Made by a program: the position numbers and the translations under genes. Below are positions 25,659 to 35,180 of a DNA stretch of 64,000 bases, one piece after another. The first letter of the stretch is position 1. Every line of letters starts with the position of its first letter. The notes under the pieces are model-generated. The model saw only the letters and a list, made by a program, of their open reading frames with translations, had not been told where the DNA came from and did no database searches. Source of the stretch: JAWKXU01 sp964468045 (lineage in GTDB: Bacteria; Pseudomonadota; Alphaproteobacteria; Sphingomonadales; Sphingomonadaceae). The stretch covers positions 186,001 to 250,000 of the forward strand of contig CAYXTO010000003.1 of the NCBI GenBank assembly GCA_964468045.1, written 5' to 3'.

Positions 25659-26381
25659 ATGCCTTTGCCCCAGTTCAAGCGAATCCTGCTCAAACTTTCG
25701 GGCGAAGTGCTGATGGGGCGTCAGCAATTCGGGCTCGATCCGGAATTCGTTGCCGAGCTGGCGGCGGAGGTCAAGGCGGCGAAGGATACCGGGCTGGAAA
25801 TCTGCCTGGTGATCGGCGGCGGCAATATCTTCCGCGGGGTTGCCGGGGCGGCCAAGGGGCTTGATCGCACCACCGGCGATTACATGGGCATGCTGGCCAC
25901 CGTGCTGAATGCGCTGGCGATGCAGAATGCGCTGGAACAGCTCGGTGTGGAAACGCGCGTTCAGTCCGCGATCCCCATGGCTTCGGTATGCGAGCCTTAT
26001 ATCCGGCGCCGCGCCGAACGGCACTTGCAGAAGGGACGGATCGTCATTTTCGCTGCGGGAACGGGCAACCCGTTCTTCACCACCGATACCGGCGCCGCCT
26101 TGCGCGCGGCGGAAATGGGGTGCCACGCCCTGCTGAAGGGCACCAGCGTGGATGGTGTCTATGACAGTGATCCCAAGAAGAATGCGGAAGCCAAGCGTTT
26201 CGAGACAATATCTTATGACAAGGTGTTGTCGGATAATCTGAAGGTGATGGACGCCGCTGCCGTTGCATTGTGTCGCGAGAACCACATCCCCATCGTGGTT
26301 TTCTCCATTCGCGAGAAAGGCAATCTTGCGCGGGTGCTCGCGGGCGAAGGCGTACAGACGATAGTGCAAGAGGAAGCGTGA
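25659..26381 (+). CDS. pyrH: uridylate kinase
   Basis: 240-residue UMP kinase of the amino acid kinase fold, phosphorylating UMP to UDP. Family segments: KRILLKLSGEVLMG, VIGGGNIFRG, GTGNPFFTTDTGAALRA and DGVYDSDPKKN. ATG at 25659 gives the standard length; the longer open frame runs into the terminator and promoter region. First gene of the operon; frr follows after 3 bases. Confidence 0.96.
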   Translation: MPLPQFKRILLKLSGEVLMGRQQFGLDPEFVAELAAEVKAAKDTGLEICLVIGGGNIFRGVAGAAKGLDRTTGDYMGMLATVLNALAMQNALEQLGVETRVQSAIPMASVCEPYIRRRAERHLQKGRIVIFAAGTGNPFFTTDTGAALRAAEMGCHALLKGTSVDGVYDSDPKKNAEAKRFETISYDKVLSDNLKVMDAAAVALCRENHIPIVVFSIREKGNLARVLAGEGVQTIVQEEA

Positions 26382-26384
26382 ACC

Positions 26385-26942
26385 ATGGCGAAGTATGACA
26401 AGGCCGATATCGAACGGCGAATGCAGGGTGCGGTGGACTCGCTGAAGGGGGATCTCACCGGCCTTCGCACCGGGCGGGCTAACGTCGCCCTGCTCGATCC
26501 GGTTCAGGTCGAGGTGTATGGCGCGATGATGCCGCTCAACCAGGTTGCGACCGTATCCGCGCCCGAACCGCGCATGCTGTCGGTCCAGGTGTGGGACAGG
26601 TCCAATGTGACTCCGGTTGAGAAGGGCATCGCCCACGCCGGGCTTGGCCTCAATCCGATCATCGATGGCCAGACGATCCGCCTGCCAATCCCCGATCTCA
26701 CCGAAGAGCGCCGCAAGGAACTGGCCAAGCTTGCAGGCCAATATTCCGAGAAGGCGAAGGTCGCGATCCGCAATGTCCGCCGCGATGGCATGGAAGCGCT
26801 GAAGGAAGACGAGAAGAAGAAGGAAATCAGCGAGGATGATCGCAAGCGCAAGGAAGATGAAGTCCAGAAGCTGACGGACGAATATGTGAAGCTGGCGGAT
26901 GAAGCCGCCGCTCAGAAGGAAAAGGAAATCCTCAGCCAGTGA
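26385..26942 (+). CDS. frr: ribosome recycling factor
   Basis: 185-residue factor that splits post-termination ribosomes with EF-G. The pattern GLRTGRANVALLDPVQVEVYG and LPIPDLTEERRKELAK, and a Lys/Glu-rich C-terminal long helix, fit the L-shaped RRF fold. The stop overlaps the uppS GTG start by 4 bases (GTGA). Confidence 0.97.
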   Translation: MAKYDKADIERRMQGAVDSLKGDLTGLRTGRANVALLDPVQVEVYGAMMPLNQVATVSAPEPRMLSVQVWDRSNVTPVEKGIAHAGLGLNPIIDGQTIRLPIPDLTEERRKELAKLAGQYSEKAKVAIRNVRRDGMEALKEDEKKKEISEDDRKRKEDEVQKLTDEYVKLADEAAAQKEKEILSQ

Positions 26943-27700
26943 ATGACGAATCGTCCCCGCTTCGCTCGCGCGAGAGGACGAATGGCGTCGACCGGTCGGC
27001 TGTGGCGGAGAAGGGCGGGCCGGCGGCGCACGGCGCGCGCCATGTCGCCATCATCATGGATGGCAATGGCCGCTGGGCGAAGAAGCATTTCCTGCCGAGA
27101 GCCATAGGCCACAAGCGTGGCGTTGAAACCGTGCGCAACCTTGTACGGGGCTTGCGATCCACCGGGGTAGAAGTTCTCACCCTGTATGCCTTCTCGTCGG
27201 AGAACTGGAGGCGCTCCGAGGAGGAGATCCAGGATCTGATGGGATTGATGCGCCACTTCATCCGCAGCGATCTTCCCGAATTCATCGCCAATGGCATTCG
27301 CCTCAAGATCATTGGCGATTACAGCATCTTTCCGGCCGATCTTGTCGAAATGATCGAGGATGCGCGGGTGCGAACCGCCGAGGGGAAGAACGGCACTCTT
27401 GCCGTGGCGCTCAATTACGGATCGCAGCAGGAAATCGTGCGCGCGGCCAAGGTCGCGGCCGCCGGCGGGGAGATTACGGCCGAGGCCATCGAGGCCGCGC
27501 TGGACACGGCGGACCTGCCGCCGCTCGATCTGCTTATCCGGACGTCGGGCGAGGTCAGGCTCTCCAATTTCCTGCTATGGCAGGCCGCCTATGCCGAGCT
27601 ATACTTCACCAACGTGCTGTGGCCGGACTTCACGCTGGCTCACCTGGAGCAGGCCCTGGCCGAATTCGCGGGGCGGGAGCGGCGCTTTGGCGGACGCTGA
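26939..27700 (+). CDS. uppS: isoprenyl transferase (undecaprenyl diphosphate synthase)
   Basis: 253-residue cis-prenyltransferase producing the lipid carrier for cell wall synthesis. HVAIIMDGNGRWAKK carries the catalytic Asp near residue 39; later segments are TLYAFSSENW, LNYGSQQEI and LIRTSGEVRLSNFLLWQ. GTG at 26939 overlaps frr. A roughly 30-residue polar N-terminal extension precedes the core; its Ser/Arg-rich content is not conserved-looking. Confidence 0.94.
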   Translation: MNDESSPLRSRERTNGVDRSAVAEKGGPAAHGARHVAIIMDGNGRWAKKHFLPRAIGHKRGVETVRNLVRGLRSTGVEVLTLYAFSSENWRRSEEEIQDLMGLMRHFIRSDLPEFIANGIRLKIIGDYSIFPADLVEMIEDARVRTAEGKNGTLAVALNYGSQQEIVRAAKVAAAGGEITAEAIEAALDTADLPPLDLLIRTSGEVRLSNFLLWQAAYAELYFTNVLWPDFTLAHLEQALAEFAGRERRFGGR

Positions 27701-27704
27701 ACCC

Positions 27705-28418
27705 ATGCATGCCGTCTCCGCGCGCACTCAGGATCTTGCCGTGCGCACGCTTTCGGCGGCGGTCCTGCTGGCCTTGGTCGCCTTCGCCTTCTGGCAAGGC
27801 GGAAGCGTGCTGGACGGTTTCATCGTACTGATGGCGATGATTACCTATTTCGAGTTCGCCCTGTTGGTGCGCAAGCTCGGCCAGGATCATGCAAGGACGA
27901 TTGCGTGGTGGGCAGCGGGCGCACTTTATATCGGCCTTGCAGCCGTTTCCCTCGTCATGATGCCGCCGATTGTCGTGGGTCTCGTTCTGGGAGTGGTCAT
28001 TTTCACCGATACGGGGGCCTATTTTGCCGGTCGAGCAATCGGTGGACCCAAGATCGCGCCGACCATCAGCCCTTCCAAGACCTGGGCGGGATTGTTCGGC
28101 GGAATGGCTGCGTCAGCGATCTTTCTCGGGCTGATCGTGGCCCTGGCCGCATCTGCCGCCCAGGCGCTGGCCACCTCCGCAGGGGCGCAAGGCGACATCG
28201 CGCGCGCCGCTCTTGTGGCGGCGGCACTGGGAGCCGGACTTGCCGTGGTCGCTCAGGCGGGCGATTTCTTTGAAAGCTGGTTGAAGCGCAAGGCCGGCGT
28301 GAAGGACAGCTCGCGCCTGATTCCCGGCCATGGCGGTCTGTTCGATCGGGTGGATGGGCTGCTGCCGGTTGCGATCATCGCAGGTGCGGCGCTGGGTTCG
28401 GGTTGGCTGAAACTGTGA
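27705..28418 (+). CDS. cdsA: phosphatidate cytidylyltransferase
   Basis: 237-residue membrane enzyme making CDP-diacylglycerol from phosphatidic acid and CTP, the precursor used by PssA and PgsA in this window. The family signature is complete at the C-terminus: SWLKRKAGVKDSSRLIPGHG, then GLFDRVD. SPSKTWAGLFGG is the second conserved block. Several transmembrane helices are evident. ATG at 27705 gives a clean start; TTG at 27687 overlapping uppS is an alternative. The stop overlaps the dxr GTG start (GTGA). Confidence 0.94.
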   Translation: MHAVSARTQDLAVRTLSAAVLLALVAFAFWQGGSVLDGFIVLMAMITYFEFALLVRKLGQDHARTIAWWAAGALYIGLAAVSLVMMPPIVVGLVLGVVIFTDTGAYFAGRAIGGPKIAPTISPSKTWAGLFGGMAASAIFLGLIVALAASAAQALATSAGAQGDIARAALVAAALGAGLAVVAQAGDFFESWLKRKAGVKDSSRLIPGHGGLFDRVDGLLPVAIIAGAALGSGWLKL

Positions 28419-29569
28419 CCCGCACCATTTCCATCCTTGGCGCGACGGGTTCCATCGGCAGTTCCACGCTCGATCTCATTCGCCGCAATCGCGACGAATG
28501 GCGCGTGGTGGCCCTGACCGCCAACGGCAATGCGGGCGAGCTTGCGCGACTGGCGCGAGAATTCGGGGCAGAATGCGCGGTGGTGGCCGACGAAGCGCGT
28601 CTGCCCGAATTGCGCGACCTGCTCTCGGGGAGCGGAATCGAGGCTGCAGGCGGTGCCCAGGCGCTGTGCGAGGCGGCGTCACGCGGAGCGGAAGTGACGG
28701 TCGCCGCGATCGTCGGCTGCGCCGGTCTTGCCCCTACCATGGCGGCGATCGAGCAAGGCAGGACGGTGGCGCTGGCCAACAAGGAAGCGCTGGTCTCGGC
28801 CGGTGACGTCATGACAGCGGCGGTGGTTCGTCATGGTGCAACCCTGCTGCCGGTCGATTCCGAACATAACGCCATTTTTCAATGCCTTGCCGGCAATGAT
28901 CTCGCGCAAGTGCGTGCGATTACCTTGACGGCGAGCGGCGGGCCCTTCCGCGAATGGACGTGGGAAAGGCTGGAGCGCGCGACCCCGGCGGAGGCGGTTC
29001 GCCACCCCAACTGGGATATGGGGGCGAAGATCAGCGTCGATTCCGCCACCATGATGAACAAGGGGCTGGAACTGATCGAAGCCTTCCACCTCTTTCCCGT
29101 CGGTCTGGACAAGCTCCGGATCGTCATTCATCCGCAATCCGTGGTGCATTCGCTGGTCGAATTCCGCGATCGGTCCACGCTCGCCCAGCTCGGCCCGTCC
29201 GACATGAGGGTTCCGATCGCTTCGATTCTGGCGTGGCCGGGCCGAATGGAGACTCCTTGCGAGCCGCTCGATCTGGCTGTGCTGGGCGGTTTGACGTTCC
29301 AGGCGCCGGATGAACAGCGGTTTCCGGCCACGCGCCTGGCGCGAGAAGCGGCCGGGGCGGGGGGCGCCGCTCCCGCGGTTCTGAACGCGGCGAATGAAGT
29401 CGCGGTGGCGGCGTTTCTGGCCGGTCAGATCGCATTCACCCATATTGCAGCAAATGTCGAACGCGTGCTGTCGGCGGATTTGCCTGCGGCACCGGCTACA
29501 TTGGATGACGTCTTGATGATAGACCGGGATGCCCGCGCTGCGGCTAGAGAGATTCTGGAGTTGGCCTGA
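28415..29569 (+). CDS. dxr: 1-deoxy-D-xylulose 5-phosphate reductoisomerase
   Basis: 384-residue NADPH enzyme, the committed step of the MEP isoprenoid pathway. N-terminal Rossmann segment TISILGATGSIGSSTLDLI; NKEALVSAGDV; substrate and metal site LLPVDSEHNAIFQCL with Asp/Glu ligands; and KISVDSATMMNKGLELIEA. GTG at 28415 overlaps cdsA. Clustering with uppS and the later prenyl carrier genes is usual in Alphaproteobacteria. Confidence 0.96.
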   Translation: MTRTISILGATGSIGSSTLDLIRRNRDEWRVVALTANGNAGELARLAREFGAECAVVADEARLPELRDLLSGSGIEAAGGAQALCEAASRGAEVTVAAIVGCAGLAPTMAAIEQGRTVALANKEALVSAGDVMTAAVVRHGATLLPVDSEHNAIFQCLAGNDLAQVRAITLTASGGPFREWTWERLERATPAEAVRHPNWDMGAKISVDSATMMNKGLELIEAFHLFPVGLDKLRIVIHPQSVVHSLVEFRDRSTLAQLGPSDMRVPIASILAWPGRMETPCEPLDLAVLGGLTFQAPDEQRFPATRLAREAAGAGGAAPAVLNAANEVAVAAFLAGQIAFTHIAANVERVLSADLPAAPATLDDVLMIDRDARAAAREILELA

Positions 29570-29570
29570 C

Positions 29571-30686
29571 TTGACCGAGTCCCCATCGATTTTCCTGATG
29601 ATTGCAGGGTTCCTGCTGGTTCTTGGGCCGCTCGTGACCATTCACGAGCTGGGCCATTACCTCGTTGGTCGCTGGTTCGGAGTGAAGGCGGAGGCCTTCT
29701 CTATCGGGTTCGGTAAGGAATTGACGGGATGGACCGACAAGCGCGGCACGCGTTGGAAACTTTCGGCGATTCCGCTGGGTGGATATGTCCAGTTTGCGGG
29801 AGACATGAACCCCGCAAGCCAGCCCAGCCAGGAATGGCTTGATCTGCCTGAACAGCAGCGCGCCTCGACCTTTCAGGCCAAGCCGCTTTGGCAGCGGGCG
29901 CTGATCGTCGCGGCCGGGCCATTCACCAATTTCGCGGTTGCGGTGGCGATCCTGGCAGCCTTCAACCTGGCTTATGGCAAGCTCGTCATTCCGCCGGTCG
30001 TCGCCGCCGTCGCGGAAGATTCCGCGGCAGCCAAGGCCGGGATTCGCGAGGGAGACCGCATCCTGGCGACCGATGGAGATCCGGTCGAAACCTTTGACCA
30101 GCTGCGCGACCGCGTGGTGCCGTTTCCGGATTACGAGATAGTGCTCCAGGTCAAACGCGGCGACCGCGTCTTCGATGTGGATTTCCGCATTCCTTCGGTG
30201 ACCGAGCGGGATCGCTTCGGTAATGAAACGCGGATCGGCCGGCTCGGCATCGTGTCCGTGGCGGGTGAGTTCGTGACGGTGGGCCCGCTGGAATCCGTCT
30301 CTCTGGGTGTCAGGCAGACGGGGGATATCATGGTCATGATGGGGCAAGGCATTGTCCAGATCGTGACAGGCAAGCGCGCGGTCGAGGAACTGGGCGGCCC
30401 GATCAAGATCGCCAAATATTCCGGCGAGCAATTGTCACTCGGTTGGCAGCCTTTCGTTTATTTCGTGGCGCTGATTTCAATTAATTTGGCATTCATTAAC
30501 CTCCTGCCAATTCCGGGCCTCGATGGCGGCCATCTGGCTTTCTACGCGTCGGAAGCCATACGTCGCAAACCCATCGGGCTGCGCAGCCAGGAATGGGCCT
30601 ATCGTACTGGTATCGGCTTCGTGCTGGCTCTGATGGTGTTTGTGACGATCAACGACATCGCGTCACTTCCGCTGTTTGGCAGTTAG
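29571..30686 (+). CDS. rseP: RIP metalloprotease RseP (site-2 protease family)
   Basis: 371-residue intramembrane zinc protease that cleaves anti-sigma factors and signal peptide remnants. The zinc motif HELGH lies near residue 27 in the first transmembrane segment; a PDZ domain occupies about 120-200 (GIREGDRILATDG); the second active-site segment NLLPIPGLDGGHL is near 318. TTG at 29571 directly after the dxr stop gives the expected N-terminal helix; ATG at 29598 would shorten it by nine residues. bamA follows, a common pairing. Confidence 0.93.
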   Translation: MTESPSIFLMIAGFLLVLGPLVTIHELGHYLVGRWFGVKAEAFSIGFGKELTGWTDKRGTRWKLSAIPLGGYVQFAGDMNPASQPSQEWLDLPEQQRASTFQAKPLWQRALIVAAGPFTNFAVAVAILAAFNLAYGKLVIPPVVAAVAEDSAAAKAGIREGDRILATDGDPVETFDQLRDRVVPFPDYEIVLQVKRGDRVFDVDFRIPSVTERDRFGNETRIGRLGIVSVAGEFVTVGPLESVSLGVRQTGDIMVMMGQGIVQIVTGKRAVEELGGPIKIAKYSGEQLSLGWQPFVYFVALISINLAFINLLPIPGLDGGHLAFYASEAIRRKPIGLRSQEWAYRTGIGFVLALMVFVTINDIASLPLFGS

Positions 30687-30848
30687 GCGGCCACAACACG
30701 ACGCATTTCGCAAGATTGGCGGGGATAGAAAGTAGGACGATGCAGAATCCGCACCGGCTAGTGCTTGATCGAGATCGGCTGATCGGGCAGAGGGCGGCGT
30801 TTCCGCATGACGCCATCTGATTGCGTCGGTTTCGATCGAGGCAAATGG

Positions 30849-33611
30849 ATGAGAATGGCGCGAACGACATCGATGGTAAGTACCGTGTCGAGGATTGGAC
30901 GGGATATGGGCCGCAAGGCAGACAGAATGGGTTCCTCGCAATTTGCGATCGCGCTGCTCGGCTCCACGGTTCTTGCGGGCCTTCCTGCAACTGCATTTGC
31001 CCAGCAGGGGGCCGCACCGGCGACTGGTGCCGAAGTGGCTCCCCAGCCGGCTGCACCGCTGGTCCAAACGATCAATACGCTGACTGTGGTGGGTTCCGAG
31101 CGGCTCGAACCGGCGACCATCCTCAGCTACATACAATTGAGCGAAGGGCAGCCCTATACCCAGGCCGCTGCCGACCAGGCGCTCAAGGACCTGTACGCGA
31201 CCGAGCTGTTCGCTGATGTCAGCATCCGGAACAATGACGGCAATGTGGTGATCGAGGTCAAGGAAAACCCGGTCATCAACCGCATCGTGCTGGAAGGCAA
31301 CAAGCGGATCAAGGACGACAAGATCCTGCCCGAGATCAAGCTGGCCCCGCGTCAGATCTTCACCCGGTCGAAGGTTCGCGCGGACGTCGCCCGGATCATC
31401 GAGCTTTACAAGCGCAAGGGCCGCTTCGCTGCGGAAGTGGAACCCAAGATGGTTTCGCTGGAACAGAACCGCGTCGATATCGTGTTCGAAATCCGCGAAG
31501 GCCCGAAATCCAAGGTTCGCCAGATCAACATCATCGGCAACGAGCATTTCTCCGACGGGGAATTGCGCGGGGAGATGGTGACCAAGCAGGCGCGCTTCTT
31601 CCGCCTGTTCAGTTCCAATACCGGCTACGATCCCGACCGGCTCGCTTTCGACCAGCAAAAGCTGCGCCAGTTCTACCTGACCGAAGGCTATGCCGATTTC
31701 CGCGTCGTGTCGGCGGTGGCCGAACTCACTCCCGACAAGCAGGACTTCATCATCACCTATGTGGTCGAGGAAGGGGAACGCTACAAGTTTGGTGACGTAA
31801 CGGTCGAAAGCCAGCTGCGCGATTTCGACGCGGATCTGATCGCCAGGAATCTCCCGATGAAGAAGGGGAACTGGTACAATGCCAAGCAGGTCGAGGACAC
31901 GGTAGAGGATATTTCCGAATTGGCGGGAACCCGTGGCTACGCCTTTGCGGATGTCCGCCCGCGTTTCAGCCGCGACAAGGACACGCTTACCATGGGCGTG
32001 GGCTTCACCATAGCCGATGCGCCGCGGGTCTATGTCGAACGGATCGACATCAATGGCAACACGCTGACCCAGGACAAGGTTATCCGTCGTGAGTTCCGCA
32101 TCGCGGAAGGGGACGCTTTCAATTCCCTGCAGGTCAAGCGCTCCACCAACCGGATCAAGTCGCTCGGCTATTTCCAGGAGAATTTCGAGGTCAAGCAGCA
32201 GCAGGGCAGCGCTCCGGACCGGATCATTCTCGAAGCGAATGTGGAAGAAAAGCCCACCGGCGAATTGCAGCTCTCGGCTGGCTTCTCCAGCCTGGAGAGC
32301 TTCATTTTCCAGGGATCGGTGCAGCAGCGCAATTTCCGCGGTCGTGGTCAGACGCTCGGCCTGAGCGCCAGCTATTCGAAATATTCCCGCTCCGCGCAGG
32401 TCAGCTTCACCGAGCCTTATCTGTTCGACAAGAACATATCCGCAGGCATCGATATCTATCGCCGGGATATGAACAGCTTCAATTACTTCCAGCGCAATCG
32501 CAATACGACCTATGAGCGTTCCACGACCGGCTTCACTCTCCGCGCCGGTGTGCCGATCACGGAATATCTCACTGGCTTGGTGCGCTATACCTTCAATTAT
32601 GATGACGTGTCATTGGGCCGCGAATTCTTCCGCAATGGCGAGTGCGAGCCTTTGCTCGCGGGCCGCTATCTCTGCGATGCGCTGGGCAAGGATACCAGCT
32701 CCATTCTCGGCGCCTCGCTCATCTATGATACGCTGGATAACCGCGCGCGGCCAACGAGAGGCCATACCGCCACGGTCGGTGTCGATTTTGCTGGCCTTGG
32801 CGGTTCCGTGCGGTACGCGCGCCTTACTGCTCAGGCGGCGAAATATTGGCCAGTCGGCGGCGGATTCATCTTTTCGGTGCGTGCGGAAGGCGGCATGATC
32901 AAGGCACTCAGGAGCCGCAGCGGTGAAGGCGTTGACGATGTCAGGCTGACCGACCGCTTCTTCCTGGGCGAACCGCAATTGCGCGGCTTCGATATTCGCG
33001 GCGTTGGTCCCCGTGTTATACGTAAACCCTATATTGACGACGATAATGACGCCAGCACTCCATTGGTTGCGTCGGAAGATCGCGGAACCTGGACCGACGA
33101 TGCATTGGGCGGCCGGTTTTATTACACGGGCCGTGCCGAACTGGAGATTCCTCTGGGTTCCGGTGCTCGCGAACTTGGCCTGCGGCCTTCCATCTTTGCC
33201 GATGTCGGGGCGGTCTGGGGTGTGAAGAAACCCAAACTTCAGGATTTAAGAGAATCGGAGTTCATCCATTCTTTGAATGAGCAAGGTCAGAAGCTTTACA
33301 CGCAGATCGATGCTGCCGAAGTGGTTGACGGCTCCTGCACCGCCACTCAGACATCGACTGTCACTGACGAGACCAATCCGAGCCCACCTGCTTGTCTGAC
33401 TAACGCTGCAAACTCACCTATCGGCACGACTATTCCTCCCTTCACGGAAGTTTTCCTGGGTAATACCTGGAAGCCGCGCCTTGCTGTCGGCATTGGCGTG
33501 AACTGGAATTCGCCGTTCGGCCCGCTCCGTATCGATTTCGCGAAAGTGCTACTCAAGGAAGAAGGCGACGACACCAAGCCCTTCTCGTTCAACGTAGGAA
33601 CCCAATTCTGA
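30849..33611 (+). CDS. bamA: outer membrane protein assembly factor BamA
   Basis: About 920 residues. A signal peptide (hydrophobic FAIALLGSTVLAGLPATAFA, cleaved near AFAQQ) precedes five POTRA repeats (about 70-420) and a 16-stranded Omp85 barrel. The barrel contains the lid motif region FFLGEPQLRGFDIRGVGPR with the conserved RGF, and the C-terminus ends in Phe (FNVGTQF). It inserts beta-barrel proteins into the outer membrane. ATG at 30849 is preceded by GAGG; ATG at 30906 would give a shorter, more typical signal peptide and is a real alternative. Loop insertions rich in Ser/Thr (EVVDGSCTATQTSTV) occur near residue 830. Confidence 0.95.
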   Translation: MRMARTTSMVSTVSRIGRDMGRKADRMGSSQFAIALLGSTVLAGLPATAFAQQGAAPATGAEVAPQPAAPLVQTINTLTVVGSERLEPATILSYIQLSEGQPYTQAAADQALKDLYATELFADVSIRNNDGNVVIEVKENPVINRIVLEGNKRIKDDKILPEIKLAPRQIFTRSKVRADVARIIELYKRKGRFAAEVEPKMVSLEQNRVDIVFEIREGPKSKVRQINIIGNEHFSDGELRGEMVTKQARFFRLFSSNTGYDPDRLAFDQQKLRQFYLTEGYADFRVVSAVAELTPDKQDFIITYVVEEGERYKFGDVTVESQLRDFDADLIARNLPMKKGNWYNAKQVEDTVEDISELAGTRGYAFADVRPRFSRDKDTLTMGVGFTIADAPRVYVERIDINGNTLTQDKVIRREFRIAEGDAFNSLQVKRSTNRIKSLGYFQENFEVKQQQGSAPDRIILEANVEEKPTGELQLSAGFSSLESFIFQGSVQQRNFRGRGQTLGLSASYSKYSRSAQVSFTEPYLFDKNISAGIDIYRRDMNSFNYFQRNRNTTYERSTTGFTLRAGVPITEYLTGLVRYTFNYDDVSLGREFFRNGECEPLLAGRYLCDALGKDTSSILGASLIYDTLDNRARPTRGHTATVGVDFAGLGGSVRYARLTAQAAKYWPVGGGFIFSVRAEGGMIKALRSRSGEGVDDVRLTDRFFLGEPQLRGFDIRGVGPRVIRKPYIDDDNDASTPLVASEDRGTWTDDALGGRFYYTGRAELEIPLGSGARELGLRPSIFADVGAVWGVKKPKLQDLRESEFIHSLNEQGQKLYTQIDAAEVVDGSCTATQTSTVTDETNPSPPACLTNAANSPIGTTIPPFTEVFLGNTWKPRLAVGIGVNWNSPFGPLRIDFAKVLLKEEGDDTKPFSFNVGTQF

Positions 33612-34294
33612 TGAAATTTCTCCTCAAATCGGCGGTTGCCGCCGGCCTCGTCCTGTCCGCTGCTCCGGTCGCGGTGGCTCCTGCCGCCGCCCAGGCTATC
33701 AAGGGTATCGGCATCGTCAATATTCCGGCGATCATCGGCAATTCGAACGCCTACAAGACTGCGGAGCAGCAGCGCCCGGTCACTTACAAGGCGCAGATCG
33801 ATCAGGCTGAGAATCGCCGCAAGCAGATCCAGGCCCAGCTGGACCCGCTGGTGAACAAGTTCGAAGCGGATCGCCGGGCGGCCAAGCCGAACGACGCCGC
33901 GCTTCAGCAGCAGGCCGCCCAGATTCAGCAGATCGAACAGGCCGGCCAGCGTGAGCTGCAGCAGATCCTTGCCCCGGTTTCGCTCTCTCGCGCCTATGTC
34001 GAGGAGCAGATCAGCGACAAGCTCAATCAGGCCGTGGAAAATGCGGCCAAGAAGGCCAAGATTTCCCTCGTGATGACGCCGGATAGCGTTCTGTTCGCCG
34101 ATCCGACCTACAACCTGAACCAGGGCGTCCTGGACGAGCTCAATACGCTGCTGCCCAGTGCGCAGCTCGTGCCGCCGCAGGGCTGGCTGCCGCGTCAGCT
34201 GCGTGAACAGCAGGAAGCTGCGCAGGCCCAGGCACAACCGAGCCAGCCCGCTCAGCCCAGCCAACCGGCGGGCCCGCAGCCGCAAAGCCGCTAG
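33611..34294 (+). CDS. Skp/OmpH family periplasmic chaperone
   Basis: 227 residues with a signal peptide (MKFLLKSAVAAGLVLSAAPV, cleaved near AAAQA). The helical OmpH domain contains Gln/Lys-rich coiled coil (RKQIQAQLDPLVNKFEAD, QQAAQIQQIEQ), the tentacle-like arms that hold unfolded porins. The C-terminal tail is low complexity (repeated QPSQPAQPSQP). Start ATG overlaps the bamA TGA (TGATG), coupling chaperone and assembly factor. Confidence 0.9.
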   Translation: MKFLLKSAVAAGLVLSAAPVAVAPAAAQAIKGIGIVNIPAIIGNSNAYKTAEQQRPVTYKAQIDQAENRRKQIQAQLDPLVNKFEADRRAAKPNDAALQQQAAQIQQIEQAGQRELQQILAPVSLSRAYVEEQISDKLNQAVENAAKKAKISLVMTPDSVLFADPTYNLNQGVLDELNTLLPSAQLVPPQGWLPRQLREQQEAAQAQAQPSQPAQPSQPAGPQPQSR

Positions 34295-34317
34295 TCCACG
34301 CGGAACGGGGCAAGCTG

Positions 34318-34797
34318 GTGAGCGGAACGACGCAAGCGGCAGGCGGCGCATACGATATCTGCAAGATATTGAATGCGTTGCCTCATCGCTATCCATTGCT
34401 CCTGGTCGATCGGGTGGAATCCCTGACGATCGGTGAGGAGATTCACGCGGTCAAGGCGGTAAGCTTCAACGAGCAGTTCTTTCAGGGCCATTTCCCGGGT
34501 CGGCCGATCATGCCGGGCGTGCTCATCGTCGAGGCGATGGCGCAGGCCGCGGCTATCCTCGCAATCGAGACGCTGGAACTGGCGGGCAGCGGCAAGCTCG
34601 TCTATTTCATGGCGATCGAGGAAGCCAAGTTCCGCAGCCCCGTCGAGCCGGGAAGCCTGCTGGATCTCCATGTGGGGTTCGTCCAGAAGCGCGCGCGCGT
34701 GTGCAAGTTCTGGGGCAAGGCGATGGTGGGGGGCAAGCTTGCCTGCGAGGTGCAGTTCACCGCCATGGTGGCCGATCCGCCCGAGGAGCAAGCCTGA
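34318..34797 (+). CDS. fabZ: 3-hydroxyacyl-[acyl-carrier-protein] dehydratase FabZ
   Basis: 159-residue hot-dog dehydratase of fatty acid elongation. LPHRYPLLLVDRVE and HFPGRPIMPGVLIVEAMAQ carry the catalytic His and Glu. GTG at 34318 gives the usual length; it is 23 bases after skp. In most Gram-negatives this gene is flanked by lpxD and lpxA for lipid A; neither is present here. Confidence 0.95.
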   Translation: MSGTTQAAGGAYDICKILNALPHRYPLLLVDRVESLTIGEEIHAVKAVSFNEQFFQGHFPGRPIMPGVLIVEAMAQAAAILAIETLELAGSGKLVYFMAIEEAKFRSPVEPGSLLDLHVGFVQKRARVCKFWGKAMVGGKLACEVQFTAMVADPPEEQA

Positions 34798-34890
34798 CGC
34801 TTGCCTTTTGCGCGTCCTGCCTTTAAGGGCGCGCCTTTCCATTCATCCGCAGGCCGGTCGGAACCGGCCGACATATACGGAGCAGCAGCC

Positions 34891-35118
34891 ATGAAGGCCG
34901 ATATCCATCCCGATTATCACATGATCAAGGTGCAGATGACCAACGGCACCGTGTTCGAAACCCGTTCGACCTGGGGCAAGGAAGGCGACACGATGACGCT
35001 GGAAATCGATCCTACCAGTCATCCGGCCTGGACGGGTGGCCCCCAGCGCCTGCAGGATGGCGGCCGCGTTGCCCAGTTCAACAAGCGGTTTGGCGGGCTT
35101 TCGCTCAAGAAGAAATAA
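34891..35118 (+). CDS. rpmE: 50S ribosomal protein L31 (zinc-free type)
   Basis: 75-residue bL31. It begins MKADIHPDYHMIKVQMTNG, lacking the CxxC zinc ligands of the C+ form, and contains STWGKEGDTMTLEIDPTSHPAWTG and ends RFGGLSLKKK. ATG at 34891 follows GGAGCAGCAGCC. A clear terminator follows. Confidence 0.95.
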   Translation: MKADIHPDYHMIKVQMTNGTVFETRSTWGKEGDTMTLEIDPTSHPAWTGGPQRLQDGGRVAQFNKRFGGLSLKKK

Positions 35119-35143
35119 TCGGCGCTTCGCGTGCCAATTCGAG

Positions 35144-35168
35144 GGGCGGCCTTGCGGGCCGCCCTTTT
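35144..35168 (+). terminator. rho-independent terminator after rpmE
   Basis: GGGCGGCC (35144-35151), loop TTGCG, GGCCGCCC (35157-35164), then TTTT. It also marks the convergent end with the MipA gene. Confidence 0.88.
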
Positions 35169-35180
35169 CGTTTGGCGGGA

